Source: Erodium maritimum
Lineage: Eukaryota > Streptophyta > Magnoliopsida > Geraniales > Geraniaceae
Length of the DNA: 64,000 bases
Assembly (NCBI GenBank): GCA_963921825.1
Contig: OY997591.1
Span: 52,801,031 to 52,865,030, forward strand
Reading direction: 5' to 3'
Every line of letters starts with the position of its first letter. Within the stretch, counting starts at the first letter, position 1. The notes beneath the pieces were generated by a model. The model had not been told where the DNA came from. It searched no databases and saw only the letters and a program-made list of their open reading frames with translations. Both the position numbers and the translations under genes were made by a program. Below, in pieces: positions 45,106 through 56,344 of this stretch.

Positions 45106-47687
45106 TGTCACGCCCCAAATCCGGTTCTTACCCGAACTCGAGGCATGACTTAGTAAAACATGAATGAAAGAGATAACGATTCAAAAATAGGTTCGTGAAA
45201 ACTCCAATAAGTAACTCAATCCATAAAATTCAGTGTAGAGTAAAGCAACCCTCCAGGGGTGTAATAATAAACCTCCACAAAAACTGTTCTTAAACAAAAA
45301 TAAATAAAAGTGAAGTCTCTACTGACACCCACACCGAGAAGCTCCCGAGCCTCTACTTCTCAATCAAGCCTGTAAACACAACAATGAACTCACAGGGGTG
45401 AGCTTACGCTCAGTAGGGAAAACACATAACAAGGTAAACCTTAAACTCCAAACAATCAACGGCAACGTCAACAAGATCCATAATTCAACAACACATTCAA
45501 CAAAGTAGTTCATAACAATAGGGGAAAAAGTAAACCAGCCAATGCCGTGGCACGTGAAGTCTCCACCCTCCGATCCACATAGGATGTGTCCTCTCGGATT
45601 TTCCCTCAAGTCCTGAGGAGACGCATAACATTGAGGCTACCGGAAACACCCTTCAGGGCCCATATCGTCGGCAGTCTCAGAAACGTCTCCAAAGGACTTT
45701 ATGTCCTCGGGAACCAAGGTATTACTCCCAAAGGAAGCATACACGCGGACCGTTCAATAATAATTAGTTAAATATTGAATAACGCACTCAACTGGAAACA
45801 CGAAACCAACCAATTCCAACAACCACCAATCCATTACCGCACATAGCTCACACATCACCAGTTCACCACAACACACAGTACACGAATCACATAACCATAG
45901 CACACCAAGCACACAATCCCAACTTACCGTTCACTTACCAGTTTCGAACCAACGGGGCATCGATCACCTGATTGCACCGCTCGGTACAACCAGTCATACT
46001 CGATGCTCCAAGCAACCATTTAAGCAAATCAAGTAATCGTTCAAATACAATCAACGATCAAGTACGAGCTTAATCAACCAATCATAAAAGCCTTCTAACG
46101 AGCATTCAAACATGCGATTCCACTAGTTCCATTAGACTCTTTAGCCTATCCACTAAGCAATCAACAACCAAGCATGTGATCCTAACACGCAACTAATCCG
46201 AGGGCTTTGCCAAGGCTCCTCTACCAGACAATCAATTCCCAAGTATTGAAAGCGAATTACACTAGTGATTGGCATCCTAATCGGTCACCACTAGACACTT
46301 CCGGTTATTAGTAATTGAAAGACGATTATGCTAGTTATTCGCATCCTATAGGCATTTCTAGGACCTTTCCAATTTTATTAACCTAGCATGCATACTAAGC
46401 ATCATAAACGAGAGGTTAAGGCTTTCCCTACCTCAAGGTCTTCCTCTCAACACTTTGATGAAGTCCGATGATCACCACTCCGTTCTTCACTCGGGTCCCG
46501 GCGTGATCCTTGCTCCTCTAGCTCGATCCCCAAAGTCTTGGACACAAAGAAACGATAATTAGACTCCACTTAAACAGCAAGAAAGGCTCCCAAAACCCTT
46601 CCAAAGTTCAGCTCAAAACCAAGGTGCAAAACCCTCAAGAAATCCCCAAGAAACCCCCACCCTGGTCTGCCACGGACCTGGTCACGGATCCGTGAGGCTG
46701 ACCATCACGGTTACCATCACGGAGCCGTGACGAGTGCCGTCACGGACTCCCTCACGGAGCCGTGACGTCGCCCGTCACGGGATCCGTCACGGATCCGTGG
46801 CGTACCAGAGCAGTTTCGCCCTTCTTCAACCTCCAGCTCCTTTTTTCCGAAAAACCACCTTCAAACCTAGAATTTTACCCCTTCCAACTCCCAAAACAGT
46901 CCAAATCCTTCAATACTCCTCTACCCATGGTACGAATCAACACACAAACAAGTTTCCAATGATTCATCAAATCAAACCCAACTCAAAAGCTCCAACAAAC
47001 CAATGATTTCTCATCAAAAAATCCAACAAAGCTTCTCATCAACAACATCTCCCACCATTTCTACTCAAACCCAACAACATCTAGCAATTTCACCCAAAAC
47101 CCATGAAAAGAGATGAAGAGAAATGAGGATTAGAGAGTTCCATTACCTCTAGAATGTTGAGATGAAGAAGATGGTAGTGATTTTGAGGAGGAAAGGCTAG
47201 AGGAAGACTTCAAGTGGCCTCTTCTTCCTTGATTTTCCTTCAAGGCTCCATGGGAGCTCTTCTCCCTTGCTCCTCCTCTAATTTTCGGCTACACCAAGAT
47301 AGAAATGAATTGATTTTGCTTCTCCAATCTCATATAATACCTACATGTAGCAATGACCTAAAAGCCCTTGGGCTAGATTCCCTTGTAGTAGCTTTTGGGA
47401 GGGTAAAAGGGACTATGACTATCCCTTTTTCTCTCTTTCAACCAAAAGAAGACAAGTGTCCACCTAGGTCATTTAATTTTCCAAAATAATTTCCAGCATT
47501 TTAAAAATAATGCTTTTAGTCGATAAAAAGTCTCGTTTTGACCAAAATTGACTTTCTTCAATATTATACTCAAACGAAAGGGATTTCTCCCCTGAAGCCA
47601 ACCGTGATGATGGCTAATTCGTTTGGGTTCCGGAAAAGTCCCGAGTGACTTCTTGAGTCATCGGTTTGACCGGAAGCGGGTCTTACA
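45106..47687 (-). repeat. LTR (2,582 bp) of the partial Ty3/gypsy element
   Basis: On plus it starts TGTCACGCCCCAAATCCGG and ends GGTCTTACA. It is related to the 3.1-kb solo LTR and to the 2.9-kb LTRs, but distinct in length and sequence. It contains a palindrome cluster at 46,681-46,803. Confidence 0.88.
46681..46803. repeat. Cluster of CACGGA.CCGTGA palindromes in LTR
   Basis: At least four near-perfect palindromes of the form TCACGGATCCGTGA or TCACGGAGCCGTGA, plus half-sites, lie within 123 bp. They sit about 0.9-1.0 kb from the LTR start in element orientation. Confidence 0.88.
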
Positions 47688-47721
47688 ATCTACCCCCCTT
47701 AAAAAAATTTCGTCCTCGAAA

Positions 47722-50128
47722 TTAAAAACAAGGTACCTCAATGTCGAACAGGTGGGGATACTTCACGCGGATCTCATCTTCGCGCTCCCAAGTGGACCCG
47801 GCTCCCTGATGTCCCCACTGTACTAGTACCAACGGAATCGTCTTGTTCCGCAGGATCTTCTCCTTCGTACCCAAAATCTCGACGGGCTGCTCCTCATAAG
47901 TGACATCATCTGCTATCTCGATGTCTAACCACTCAATGATGTGCGAAGGGTCTGCCATGTACTTCCGCAGTTGGGACACATGGAAAACGTTATGCACGTT
48001 CCCAAGCTGCGGTGGCAAGGCCAAACGATAAGCTACAACTCCAATCTTCTCCAAAACCTCTAATGGTCCAACAAAACGTGGTGCTAGCTTGCCTCCACTG
48101 CATCTAAACCGTACTAGACCCTTCTTTGGGCTCACCTTCAGGAACACATGCTCTCCGACAGTGAACTCAAGGGGTCTGCGACGCCTGTCTGCGTAGCTCT
48201 TCTGCCGACTCTGTGCGGTCTTCAGCCGCTCTCTAATCAAAGTGACCTTCTCGGTCGTCTCCCTGATCATGTCTGGCCCAAGTAAGCTCCTGTCCCCAAC
48301 CTCAGCCCAACATACCGGCGATCTACAGGGTCTGCCATACAAGGCCTCAAATGGTGCCATACCAATGTTGGACTGATAACTGTTGTTGTAGGCAAACTCT
48401 GCCAAAGGCAAATGATCCTCCCATGATCCCTGAAAGTCAAGCACATAAGCTCGAAGCATGTCCTCTAGAATCTGAATGGTGCGCTCTGACTGTCCATCTG
48501 TCTCAGGATGGTAAGCTGTACTCAACATTACCTCAGTGCCCAAGGCCTTCTGTAGACTCTTCCAGAACCTGGATGTGAAACGGGGGTCTCTATGCGATAC
48601 CACTGACACGGGTACACCGTGTAGACGAACAATCTCCCTGACATACAAACGACCCAACATGTCCACAGAATCAGTCATCCTCATACCCAGAAAGTGTGCC
48701 GACTTGGTCAGTCGATCAACCACCACCCAAACAACGTCGTGCCCCTTCGACGACCTGGGCAACCCACACACAAAATCCATAGTCACGTGCTCCCACTTCC
48801 ACTCAGAGATCGGTAAAGGCTGTAGCAAGCCTGCGGGACGCATGTGCTCGGCCTTCACCTGTTGGCAGGTAAGGCATCGAGAAACGAAATCTGCAACTGC
48901 CCCACGCATCCCACTCCACCAAAACTGTCGTCGCATGTCTCTATACATCTTGTTGCCACCGGGGCGCACAACCAGACGGGAGTGGTGGCACTCACGCAAT
49001 ACAGTGTCTCTGTACTCACTGGGTACAAACAGTCGTCCTCTAAAGCGGATACCCTGGTCGGTGCCCAACTCCCAGCCCTCGAGCTCGATACCCTCCATCA
49101 ATCTCTCCCGAATCCCCGCTGCCTCGGCGTCCTCGGTCTGTGCCTCCAGCACTCGAGCAAAAAGTGAGGGTTGAGCCACTAAGGCACACAAGGCCATACC
49201 CTCTGTGACCTCCTCCAACTCCAGTCTGAATAAGCTCAACTGCTCCAGCATGTCCCACTCTCGGACTGCCATGCTGGCAACGCAGTGACTCGACTTCCTG
49301 CTCAAAGCATCGGCGACCACGTTCGCCTTGCCCGGATGATAGAGCAACTCGAAGTCGTACTCCTCAAGTAGCTCCATCCATCGCCTTTGGCACATGTTCA
49401 GATCACGCTGCGAGAAGATATACTTGAGGCTCTTGTGGTCTGAAAACACCCTGAACTGCTCACCGTACATATAATGTCTCCAGCTCTTCAGCGCAAATAC
49501 CACCGCTACTAGCTCAAGATTGTAGGTCGGGTAGTTGCGCTCATGCACCTTCAACTGCCTCGAGCCGTAAGCAACCACCTTCCCTCCCTGCATCAGAACA
49601 CAACCTAGCCCTTCGCCTGAGGCGTCACAATACACGTCATAGCCTACTCCCCGCTCTGGAACAACCAACACTGGAGCGGTAGTCAATTGAGCCTTTAGCT
49701 CGCAGAAAGAGTGTTCACACTCATCAGTCCAAAGGTACTCTGCTCCCTTGCGGGTCAAAGCGGTCATAGGTGCTGCAAGGCGGGAGAACTCCTGAACGAA
49801 GCGCCGATAATAACCTGCCAACCCGAGAAAACTCCGAATCTCAAATACACTGCTGGGCCTCGCCCACTTCGACACTGCCTCAACCTTGGCTGGGTCGACC
49901 AAGATGCCCTCCCGAGATACCACGTTCCCAAGGAACTTCACCTCTATGAGCCAAAATTCGCACTTCTCCAGATTGCCGTACAACTGGTGAGTGCGTAAGA
50001 GTGTCAGAACGGTCCGTATGTGCTCCTCATGCGCCTCCTCACTGGGCGAGTAGATCAAGATGTCATCGACGAAGACTACTACAAACTGGTCTAGATAAGG
50101 TCTGAAGATGACATTCATCAAGTCCATA
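47722..50128 (-). mobile_element. pol region: part of RT, RNase H, integrase, chromodomain
   Basis: Reading leftward from 50,128: reverse transcriptase from FVDDILIYS onward, RNase H ([18 protein letters not shown]), integrase finger and core ([31 protein letters not shown]), and chromodomain ([19 protein letters not shown]). The protein parts closely resemble those of the element at 17-20 kb, so both belong to related chromovirus lineages. It is a partial fossil. Confidence 0.93.
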
Positions 50129-50169
50129 AAGGAAAATGGTCTAATGGAACGTTATCTCTTATGATATTT

Positions 50170-52367
50170 AATACAAACTTAGTTATTAATACTTTTTTTC
50201 TCTCGTTGTGTTCGAGTCTCTCTTCTAAGGAAACCCTAGCCCTTGATATTTTTTAGAGATCTTTGTCATCGTCGCCGACAAGTCTGCATGTAATGTCGAT
50301 TTTGTTCCTTCGCCGCCTGGAATGCATTTCTTGGCACTTGTTCCGCCCCCTCGCCCATCCTCAAACTTGTGCCTCCCTTAAAGCCTCGACGTCGAAGGAG
50401 ACCGAAGTAAACCCTATCTGGGAAAGCTTCTTCGATTACTCTTCCCCCACCGTCCGCCATTATACCGCTACCGCCATCCACGGCTATCATGGGTTTTTCT
50501 CCGGGGTTCTCTACTCCGTTAGTAAGGCCACGAAGAAGCCTTCCGTTCAAAACCACATTTGTTGCTTCCTTTACCAGAAACCTTCTGGACAAGGATCCTT
50601 ATTCCGTTCCACCGCCATCAGTTACCCTTAAAGATGTCTCGACAACCGTGGGTCTCAGCGCCGCTCCTCCGACCATGGTTGTGCCCAACATCACTCTACT
50701 GCCACCAGTTGCTCGTGCCGAGGTCCCGCCGCCTCCATTGTGTCGGGACCCGCTTCGTGGGAAGGCACCCATAATAGAGCCCGAGAGGGAGGAATTGGAG
50801 GAACTCTGTGATGGGGTTGTGATCCCTAATGTGGTGCAGGTTCACTAATCCCGACCTTTCTTACTACGCCTCTGGGCATGGTTCATCGTCGCCGGGAGTT
50901 CAAGCCATGGGAAGCCGATTCTACTTCAGGGATAACGGTTTCGCTGGACTCTCTTGAGTCAAACATGGCCAGTCTCCAAGACGGCTTCTCTTCGTGTTCG
51001 CAAGAAGAGGAGGACGAGTTGGAGGTCCTGGTCCCGTACTCTCTGGTGAGCCCTTCGGTTATGGCCCACCAACAATTTGCCATGATGGGTAAACTTTGGG
51101 TTTCAAAGCCTCCGTAGAAGGAGGTTCTACTCCAAATCATCAACAAAGCATGTTGTAGATCTGCGGAGGGCTTGGTGATCAAGGACATAGGCCCTAGAGT
51201 TTTCGGGTTCTATTTCGAGTTGGAGGAGGCTCGTGATTGGGTCTAGGGTAACGAGCCTTGGTGCTTCGGTTTACGGCTGCTCCTACTAGGAGAATTGGAC
51301 CTGATGCCTAGGGAACCTTCTACTCTGGATTGGCTACAACTATGGGCTCATGCCCATGGCCTCCCTCCATTGGTACGGATCCCGAGCGACTGAAGAAACG
51401 ATTGGCTCACTCTTAGGTTATGTGTCACTGTCTCGTGTGACCAATGAGGTCTCTGCTGGGGAAGAGCGGTGAAAGTGAGGTTCTGGAACCTCGAGAAGTG
51501 TCCCCTATGCCATGACCTGCTGCTATTTTTCAGGGAATTTCCGGATCCGGTAAGGGTCTCGATCACCTACACAAAGTTGCATTCCTTTTGTTTTAACTAT
51601 GGGCTGATCGAACATGTAGTCCAAGAATACGACAGGGAGAGGGTAAGTACCCCATGATTTGATTCGTCTATGATGGATTTCTAGAAGGATAGAAGCGTCA
51701 AGCCGTATGCTACTAACTAGGGGCCTAAAGGGTCCAGGAGCCTACCATCCAAGGACGGACCCGTATCCCTGAAGACTGTACCTCAAGGCACCTTGACTCG
51801 AGGAAGGGGTCCAATTGTATCCTCAAGTCCTCGGGGAGACATCCAGGCCATGAAAGTTGACCCCGACTAGAAAAACTTGGTGGTCGGCCAGCTCTTTACT
51901 AGTTAGAAAACCAAAATTTCAGTTCAACCAGGGCATAGAGAAGGAGCTGGAGCTGGAACTGGAGCTGGAGCTTGTGCTAGGGGATGATCATGCGAGAGCG
52001 GATAAGCAACCCCGTCAAGAAGAATGTTAGGATACTCTAGCTTTAGGGAATGGCTCCAGGAGGGGTCCCAGGTTAAAGCCATGCCTCGTACAACTGATGC
52101 ATTTCAAGTTTGGTCGCTTTGCCCCCTAGTCGCAGCATGTAGGCACTACCTTGAGCAGGACTTCCAATTTCGTTATTCAACCCCTACCTTCCTTCAAGCC
52201 TATGTGGCGTCTCAATACCGTTGTTAACAGTTATATTGTTAAAGGAACTATGGACAATTATGTTTTATGTCTGTTCTTTTTTAGTGGTCAGGAATATTAT
52301 TCATAACGTAATCGTTTGTAGTTGATTTTGAAGTTTAACAAAATTGCACTTTTTAGTCAAAAATAAA
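50170..52367 (+). mobile_element. ORF1-only LINE-type retroposon (copy b)
   Basis: A perfect 16-bp target duplication, ATCTCTTATGATATTT, lies at 50154-50169 and 52368-52383. The 3' end is A-rich (AGTCAAAAATAAA). The body has a decayed ORF1 (DUF4283-type block and zinc knuckle) and a T-rich 3' UTR, and no endonuclease or reverse transcriptase. At 2.2 kb it is far shorter than a LINE. Its 3' UTR aligns with copy d (58,200-58,450), e.g. TTTTATGTCTGTTCTTTTTT against TTCTGTGTCTGTTTTTTCTT, so this deleted structure has multiplied as a family. Confidence 0.85.
50292..51655 (+). pseudogene. ORF1 with DUF4283-type core and zinc knuckle (copy b)
   Basis: The N-terminal part is proline-rich (near 50,640-50,840: PPVARAEVPPPPLCRDPLRG). 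The core, at about 50,960-51,390, reads MASLQDGFSSCSQEEEDELE, then DIGPRVFGFYFELEEARDWV and LDWLQLWAHAHGLPPLVRIP. The zinc knuckle at about 51,585-51,630 is CFNYGLIEHVVQEY, in which a second and a fourth ligand cysteine are tyrosine. Several stops and at least two frame changes break it. Known role of such proteins: binding element RNA in the LINE ribonucleoprotein. Start is uncertain; an ATG at 50,292 follows the GC-rich leader. Confidence 0.7.
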
Positions 52368-52389
52368 ATCTCTTATGATATTTTGTCTT

Positions 52390-54309
52390 TGATGCCAACG
52401 TGAACCATTAATACATCTAATGATGAAAATTCAAGTTCTCGTGTGTCTTACTCCTCCTTTAATGAATATCTCTAGCCATAACTATAGTCACCTACTGATA
52501 TTAACTATTTCGTCGCCCACTCCACTAATGGTGATCACCACGCCTCACTCTCTACCAATGGTGGTCATTAATCCACCTGACCTCATCATGCCCTTCCTCC
52601 GAAGTTGTCCGTCCGGTTAGAGCAACAAGGAAGAGGAACCCAAAACCACTTCCCTTTGCTTTACTTTCGATGTTGGTCAATCCAGTTGAGCCACCGACTA
52701 CGAAAGAATCTGATCTGGTGGTCTTCTCCCCTTGTCATACCTTATCGACGTTTGTGTCAACAAACACAAAACGGGGATGCCTACCTAGGGTTTCCTCCCA
52801 CACGCCACCACAAGCTTTAGCACCAGGGGTTGCGCCTCTACCGAAGGATGAACCTGAATCTTTGATGACAGAGGCCTCTCAGATCAGGGATGACCTTCGA
52901 CCACTATAATAGCCACCCACCTTGTCTTTCACCTCTCCTACCATGAGTGAAACAACTCTTAAACCCGGTTAGGGTTTCAGCTTCTAAGAGACAACGCCTT
53001 CACAGGCTCCGCCATCATCAATGGAGACTCTCTATAAGATGTGTTCTCGGGATTCTCCATCACAGAGGATGAGGAAATTGAGATCATGGTCTTTTCTTTT
53101 CAGTGGACCCAATAGTTTTTGCCCGCAAGTGTTTTCGAAAGGTTGGAAATCTACTTGCAACAACGCTTCCTCAGAAGGATTTCATTCCTAAGATCAGTAC
53201 GAGGGAATGGGGACAATCAGCTTCGTGTCTAATAGTTAAAGACTTGGAACTAAGTGTCTATGCATTCTATTTTATATCCCAGAAGGCTAGAGTTTGGGTT
53301 TGTAAGAATGAACCTCAGTGTTTCAACGACTACCTGTTGCTGGTAGGGGATATTGTGGATCCAATGGAAATGGATCTCTCTAAACTAGATCGCCTCCAAC
53401 TATGGGTGCTTAACAGGGGCCGTCCGTCATTTGTTCGGGCAAAACCTATTAGGGAGGTCATTAGAGCAGTTGTGGGGTAATGCGTGGACGTCTTGTGTGA
53501 CCAGTGGGGATCCTGTTGGGGAGGAACAATGAAGGTTCGATTATGGATGGAGCTCAATCGTCCTCTACGACAGATAATGGTCATGTGATTCTGGAAATTT
53601 TCGGAACCGATTAGAGTTACCGTGACGCATGCCAGACTGCCCATGTTCTGCTATAATTATGACTGCAACAGGCATGTGGCACATGATTGTGATCGGCAGA
53701 TGCCAAGGGTACCCAGATTTGATAAATCCCTCATGGAATTCAAACCGGGCAAGCTGGGTCGACACCATGCCACTAACTAGGGTATAGAGGAAATGGAGTC
53801 GGCATATCATGTAAGATTTGTCCCGTTCACCTCGAACACTATACCTAAGGGCTTTTATCTCAAGGAATGAGGCCAATTGTAACCCTGAATAGTCTACATA
53901 ACATCCGGGTAAGGTTGGAGGGGATCAATGAGCACGGGATTTCTTCATTGCAAGAGGGTCATAACTCAGCGATTGGGTCTGACAGTCCTTCATGGATTGT
54001 CCCATATGAAACGATAGGAAATAAGAGATGGTCTATAGGGGAACCCCATGAAGATTAGGCGATGGCAGGTAAGCAGCCTTGCCAGAAGGACTGTTAGAAA
54101 CCCGAGGCTTCTGGGGCTTTTCTATGGAGGGGTCCTTAGTGCAAGCCCGTCCTCCCATTACTACTATTGAGTCTAGGTTCGATCTCGTTCCTTACGACAA
54201 AAAGAGTCCTCCCCATGGGATCAAATAGCATTAAGGCACCATCTTGAGCGATTCTCTGAAGTTTGTTAGTTCTGTTAGCTTTACATGATATTTCAAAAGT
54301 TGTTTCTGG
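52390..54309 (+). mobile_element. ORF1-bearing retroposon relic (copy c)
   Basis: It directly follows copy b in the same orientation. The body has a DUF4283-type core (53,100-53,480) and a zinc knuckle (53,640-53,690). A later segment near 54,065 (GCAGGTAAGCAGCC) aligns with copy d (CTGGTAAGCAGCA, near 58,110) and copy b (CGGATAAGCAACC, near 51,998). The 3' end is unlike b and d, so it may be truncated by the next element at 54,310. Boundaries are approximate. Confidence 0.6.
53103..53790 (+). pseudogene. ORF1 DUF4283-type core and zinc knuckle (copy c)
   Basis: A 125-codon open stretch (53,103-53,480) contains SASCLIVKDLELSVYAFYFI and VWVCKNEPQCFNDYLLLVGD, then LDRLQLWVLNRGRPSFVRAK, matching copies b and d in order. 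After frame changes a knuckle reads CYNYDCNRHVAHDC (CX2CX4HX4C spacing with the second ligand tyrosine). The longest open core of the four relics is here, but no full-length frame survives. Confidence 0.65.
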
Positions 54310-56095
54310 TTTTTTTGATCGACAAAGCAAATATTATAAATCTCACCCATTTAGATATTGAATTGGACAGACCAATTACTGATTTCTAGCAACAGAAATC
54401 AAAGATATCAAGAAACAAGGATCGTACAAAGGATCCACCAAGTACAACAAATATGTCTAGTTACTAAATTGGTCAAACATGAAGTACAAGGAAGCCAATA
54501 AGGGCTGTAAAAGGTCTAAAACCCTTATTTGTCAACCATGAAACCCAAAAAAGAAAGCCGACCACCACTTAAAACACCATAAACCTTACCATAGTTGAGA
54601 AAACACTATATCTCATCGGAGTCTAAACTCTGAGAGTTGAAGGGCACTGACACGTTGGTGGTCAACACCGCTTAACGGTACAGATAGACCAATGATAAAA
54701 ATCACCGAAACTCAAAACCTAAAGAAACATAAACCCCTTGATTTCCAACAATTGTCCACAGACTAGGAACAACACGTCAAAGGCCATCACCTATATAAAT
54801 TGACGCCCCCACCAACTGTAGTTAAGAAAACAAAAGAAATCGAAACGAATCTAAATCTAGGAAATAAAATGTTCTCAACAAGTAGCAGATAAAGAAAAAT
54901 ATATAACGAGATCCTTACTAACCACGACAGCAAGTGGCGAGACTAGATCCATAACGAATCAAAGACCCAACAGGTCAATAAACGCTTCACACTGTAGATC
55001 GGAAAAGAGTCGCATTTTCTAAAAGCACGGTCAAAGTCGCTGCACCTATGAACCAAACACCACCTCAGCAACGCGAAGACTTGTGAGGTGCGAACATAAG
55101 AGACAAAGCAGGAACCAAAACAAACCCACAAAAGCAGCATGACCAGATCAACAACAATCAACATCCGACAAGATGAAGAAATGCATCCCACGGTCATATC
55201 TGAAAGGAGCCGCCGTTAGAGACTGGAGCTAAGCACCACCATCACTACCCCGAGGAGCAGATCTACAATAAATTAAGCTACACCGATGGACAACACCCTA
55301 AAACCGATGACCAGAGCCATCTCTAGGCCGCAAATATGCCTTCCACTAAGCACCTCCAAAAGCAAGGGCGGACCGACTTTAGCGAGCCAAGAGCACGAAC
55401 TCTAATAGAGGGCAGCCACATCCCCGGACACCGGTAGCAAAGAACTCTATTGGGAAACACCCTACCCGAGATTCCAAAACTAACCTAAAACAACGAAAAT
55501 GACCGATTCACTAGTTGCAACAACCACCATACAACCAAATTACCAACCAACAACCTACTCCATAATACAAAGAACAGGTGAGTAAAGAAAAAAATCGATT
55601 TCAGATTTAGTATAGGACTTCACCGAGATGGCGAGGGAGAAGCACGTACATGCTGCGTTAAGCAACGACTAACACACATATGTACGGCCTGAACTAGTCG
55701 GACCGACCAAATCAAAGCACGATCAAGATCTGAATTGTACTCGACCGGAGAGCTCCACCTGACTAAGGCCAAGAGGCCAGATCTATTGCGGCTGAAAGAA
55801 CAACTGGGCTTGGACGAAGGAGGTAGCGAGATTCGGACCTCAGCCACCACCACCAGAGATCGATAGAGCCATAACTCTAGACATCAGAGCTGATGGGGAC
55901 ACGAGCTCCAGCACACCATGAAGTCGCCGAACTCCAAGCATGGAGATCAATGCATCTTATCGGCGTTAGAGTGACAAGCAGAGGGAAAGCATGGGGAGAA
56001 AAGGGAGGGGAAGCTAAGGTCACAACTGGAGACGTCTATGACCGGAAGTCGTGGCACCGCCGATGGAAGAAGAGCATGAAAAGAGGGGGTTAGGG
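54310..56095 (-). mobile_element. Non-autonomous retroposon (R8)
   Basis: The minus strand ends TTTGTCGATCAAAAAAA (T-run 54,310-54,316 on plus) after a long T-rich 3' UTR, and begins near 56,095 with a GC-rich leader (CCCCCTCTTTTCATGCTC). Short minus frames (55,853-55,620; 55,197-54,943) show no domain. The 3' end resembles the TTTGATCAAAAAAA end of the LINE at 5,501. No secure target duplication was seen. Confidence 0.6.
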
Positions 56096-56344
56096 ATTTC
56101 ACTGTTCACGAAGAGACAAAAAACTGTAGGAAAAGGTTATAAGAGAGATGCAAATTAACTAGATAAAATCGTTTGTGATTACGGTTAATGGTCTCTTTTT
56201 CTTGAATTATTAGTACGTATAGTTTATGTTTCTTTAGACAGGTTATTCTATATGTTTTAGGACGTCACATTATCGTTCATTTCTTTTCGCCAGACATAAA
56301 AGTAAAAAATCGTGTAAAGTGATACGATAAGAAAAGTTATACTG

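Larger units (their letters stand above)
45106..50128 (-). mobile_element. Partial Ty3/gypsy chromovirus (Tekay-like)
   Basis: One LTR (45,106-47,687) and the later pol parts are present; the rest of the internal region and the other LTR are not seen. It has the same lineage features as the element at 12,190: LTR ends TGTAAGACCC and GGGGCGTGACA, the purine tract beside the LTR, and a chromodomain. It inserted into retroposon R7. The sequence changes to unrelated DNA near 50,128. It is incomplete and therefore dead; pol is otherwise well preserved. Confidence 0.9.
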
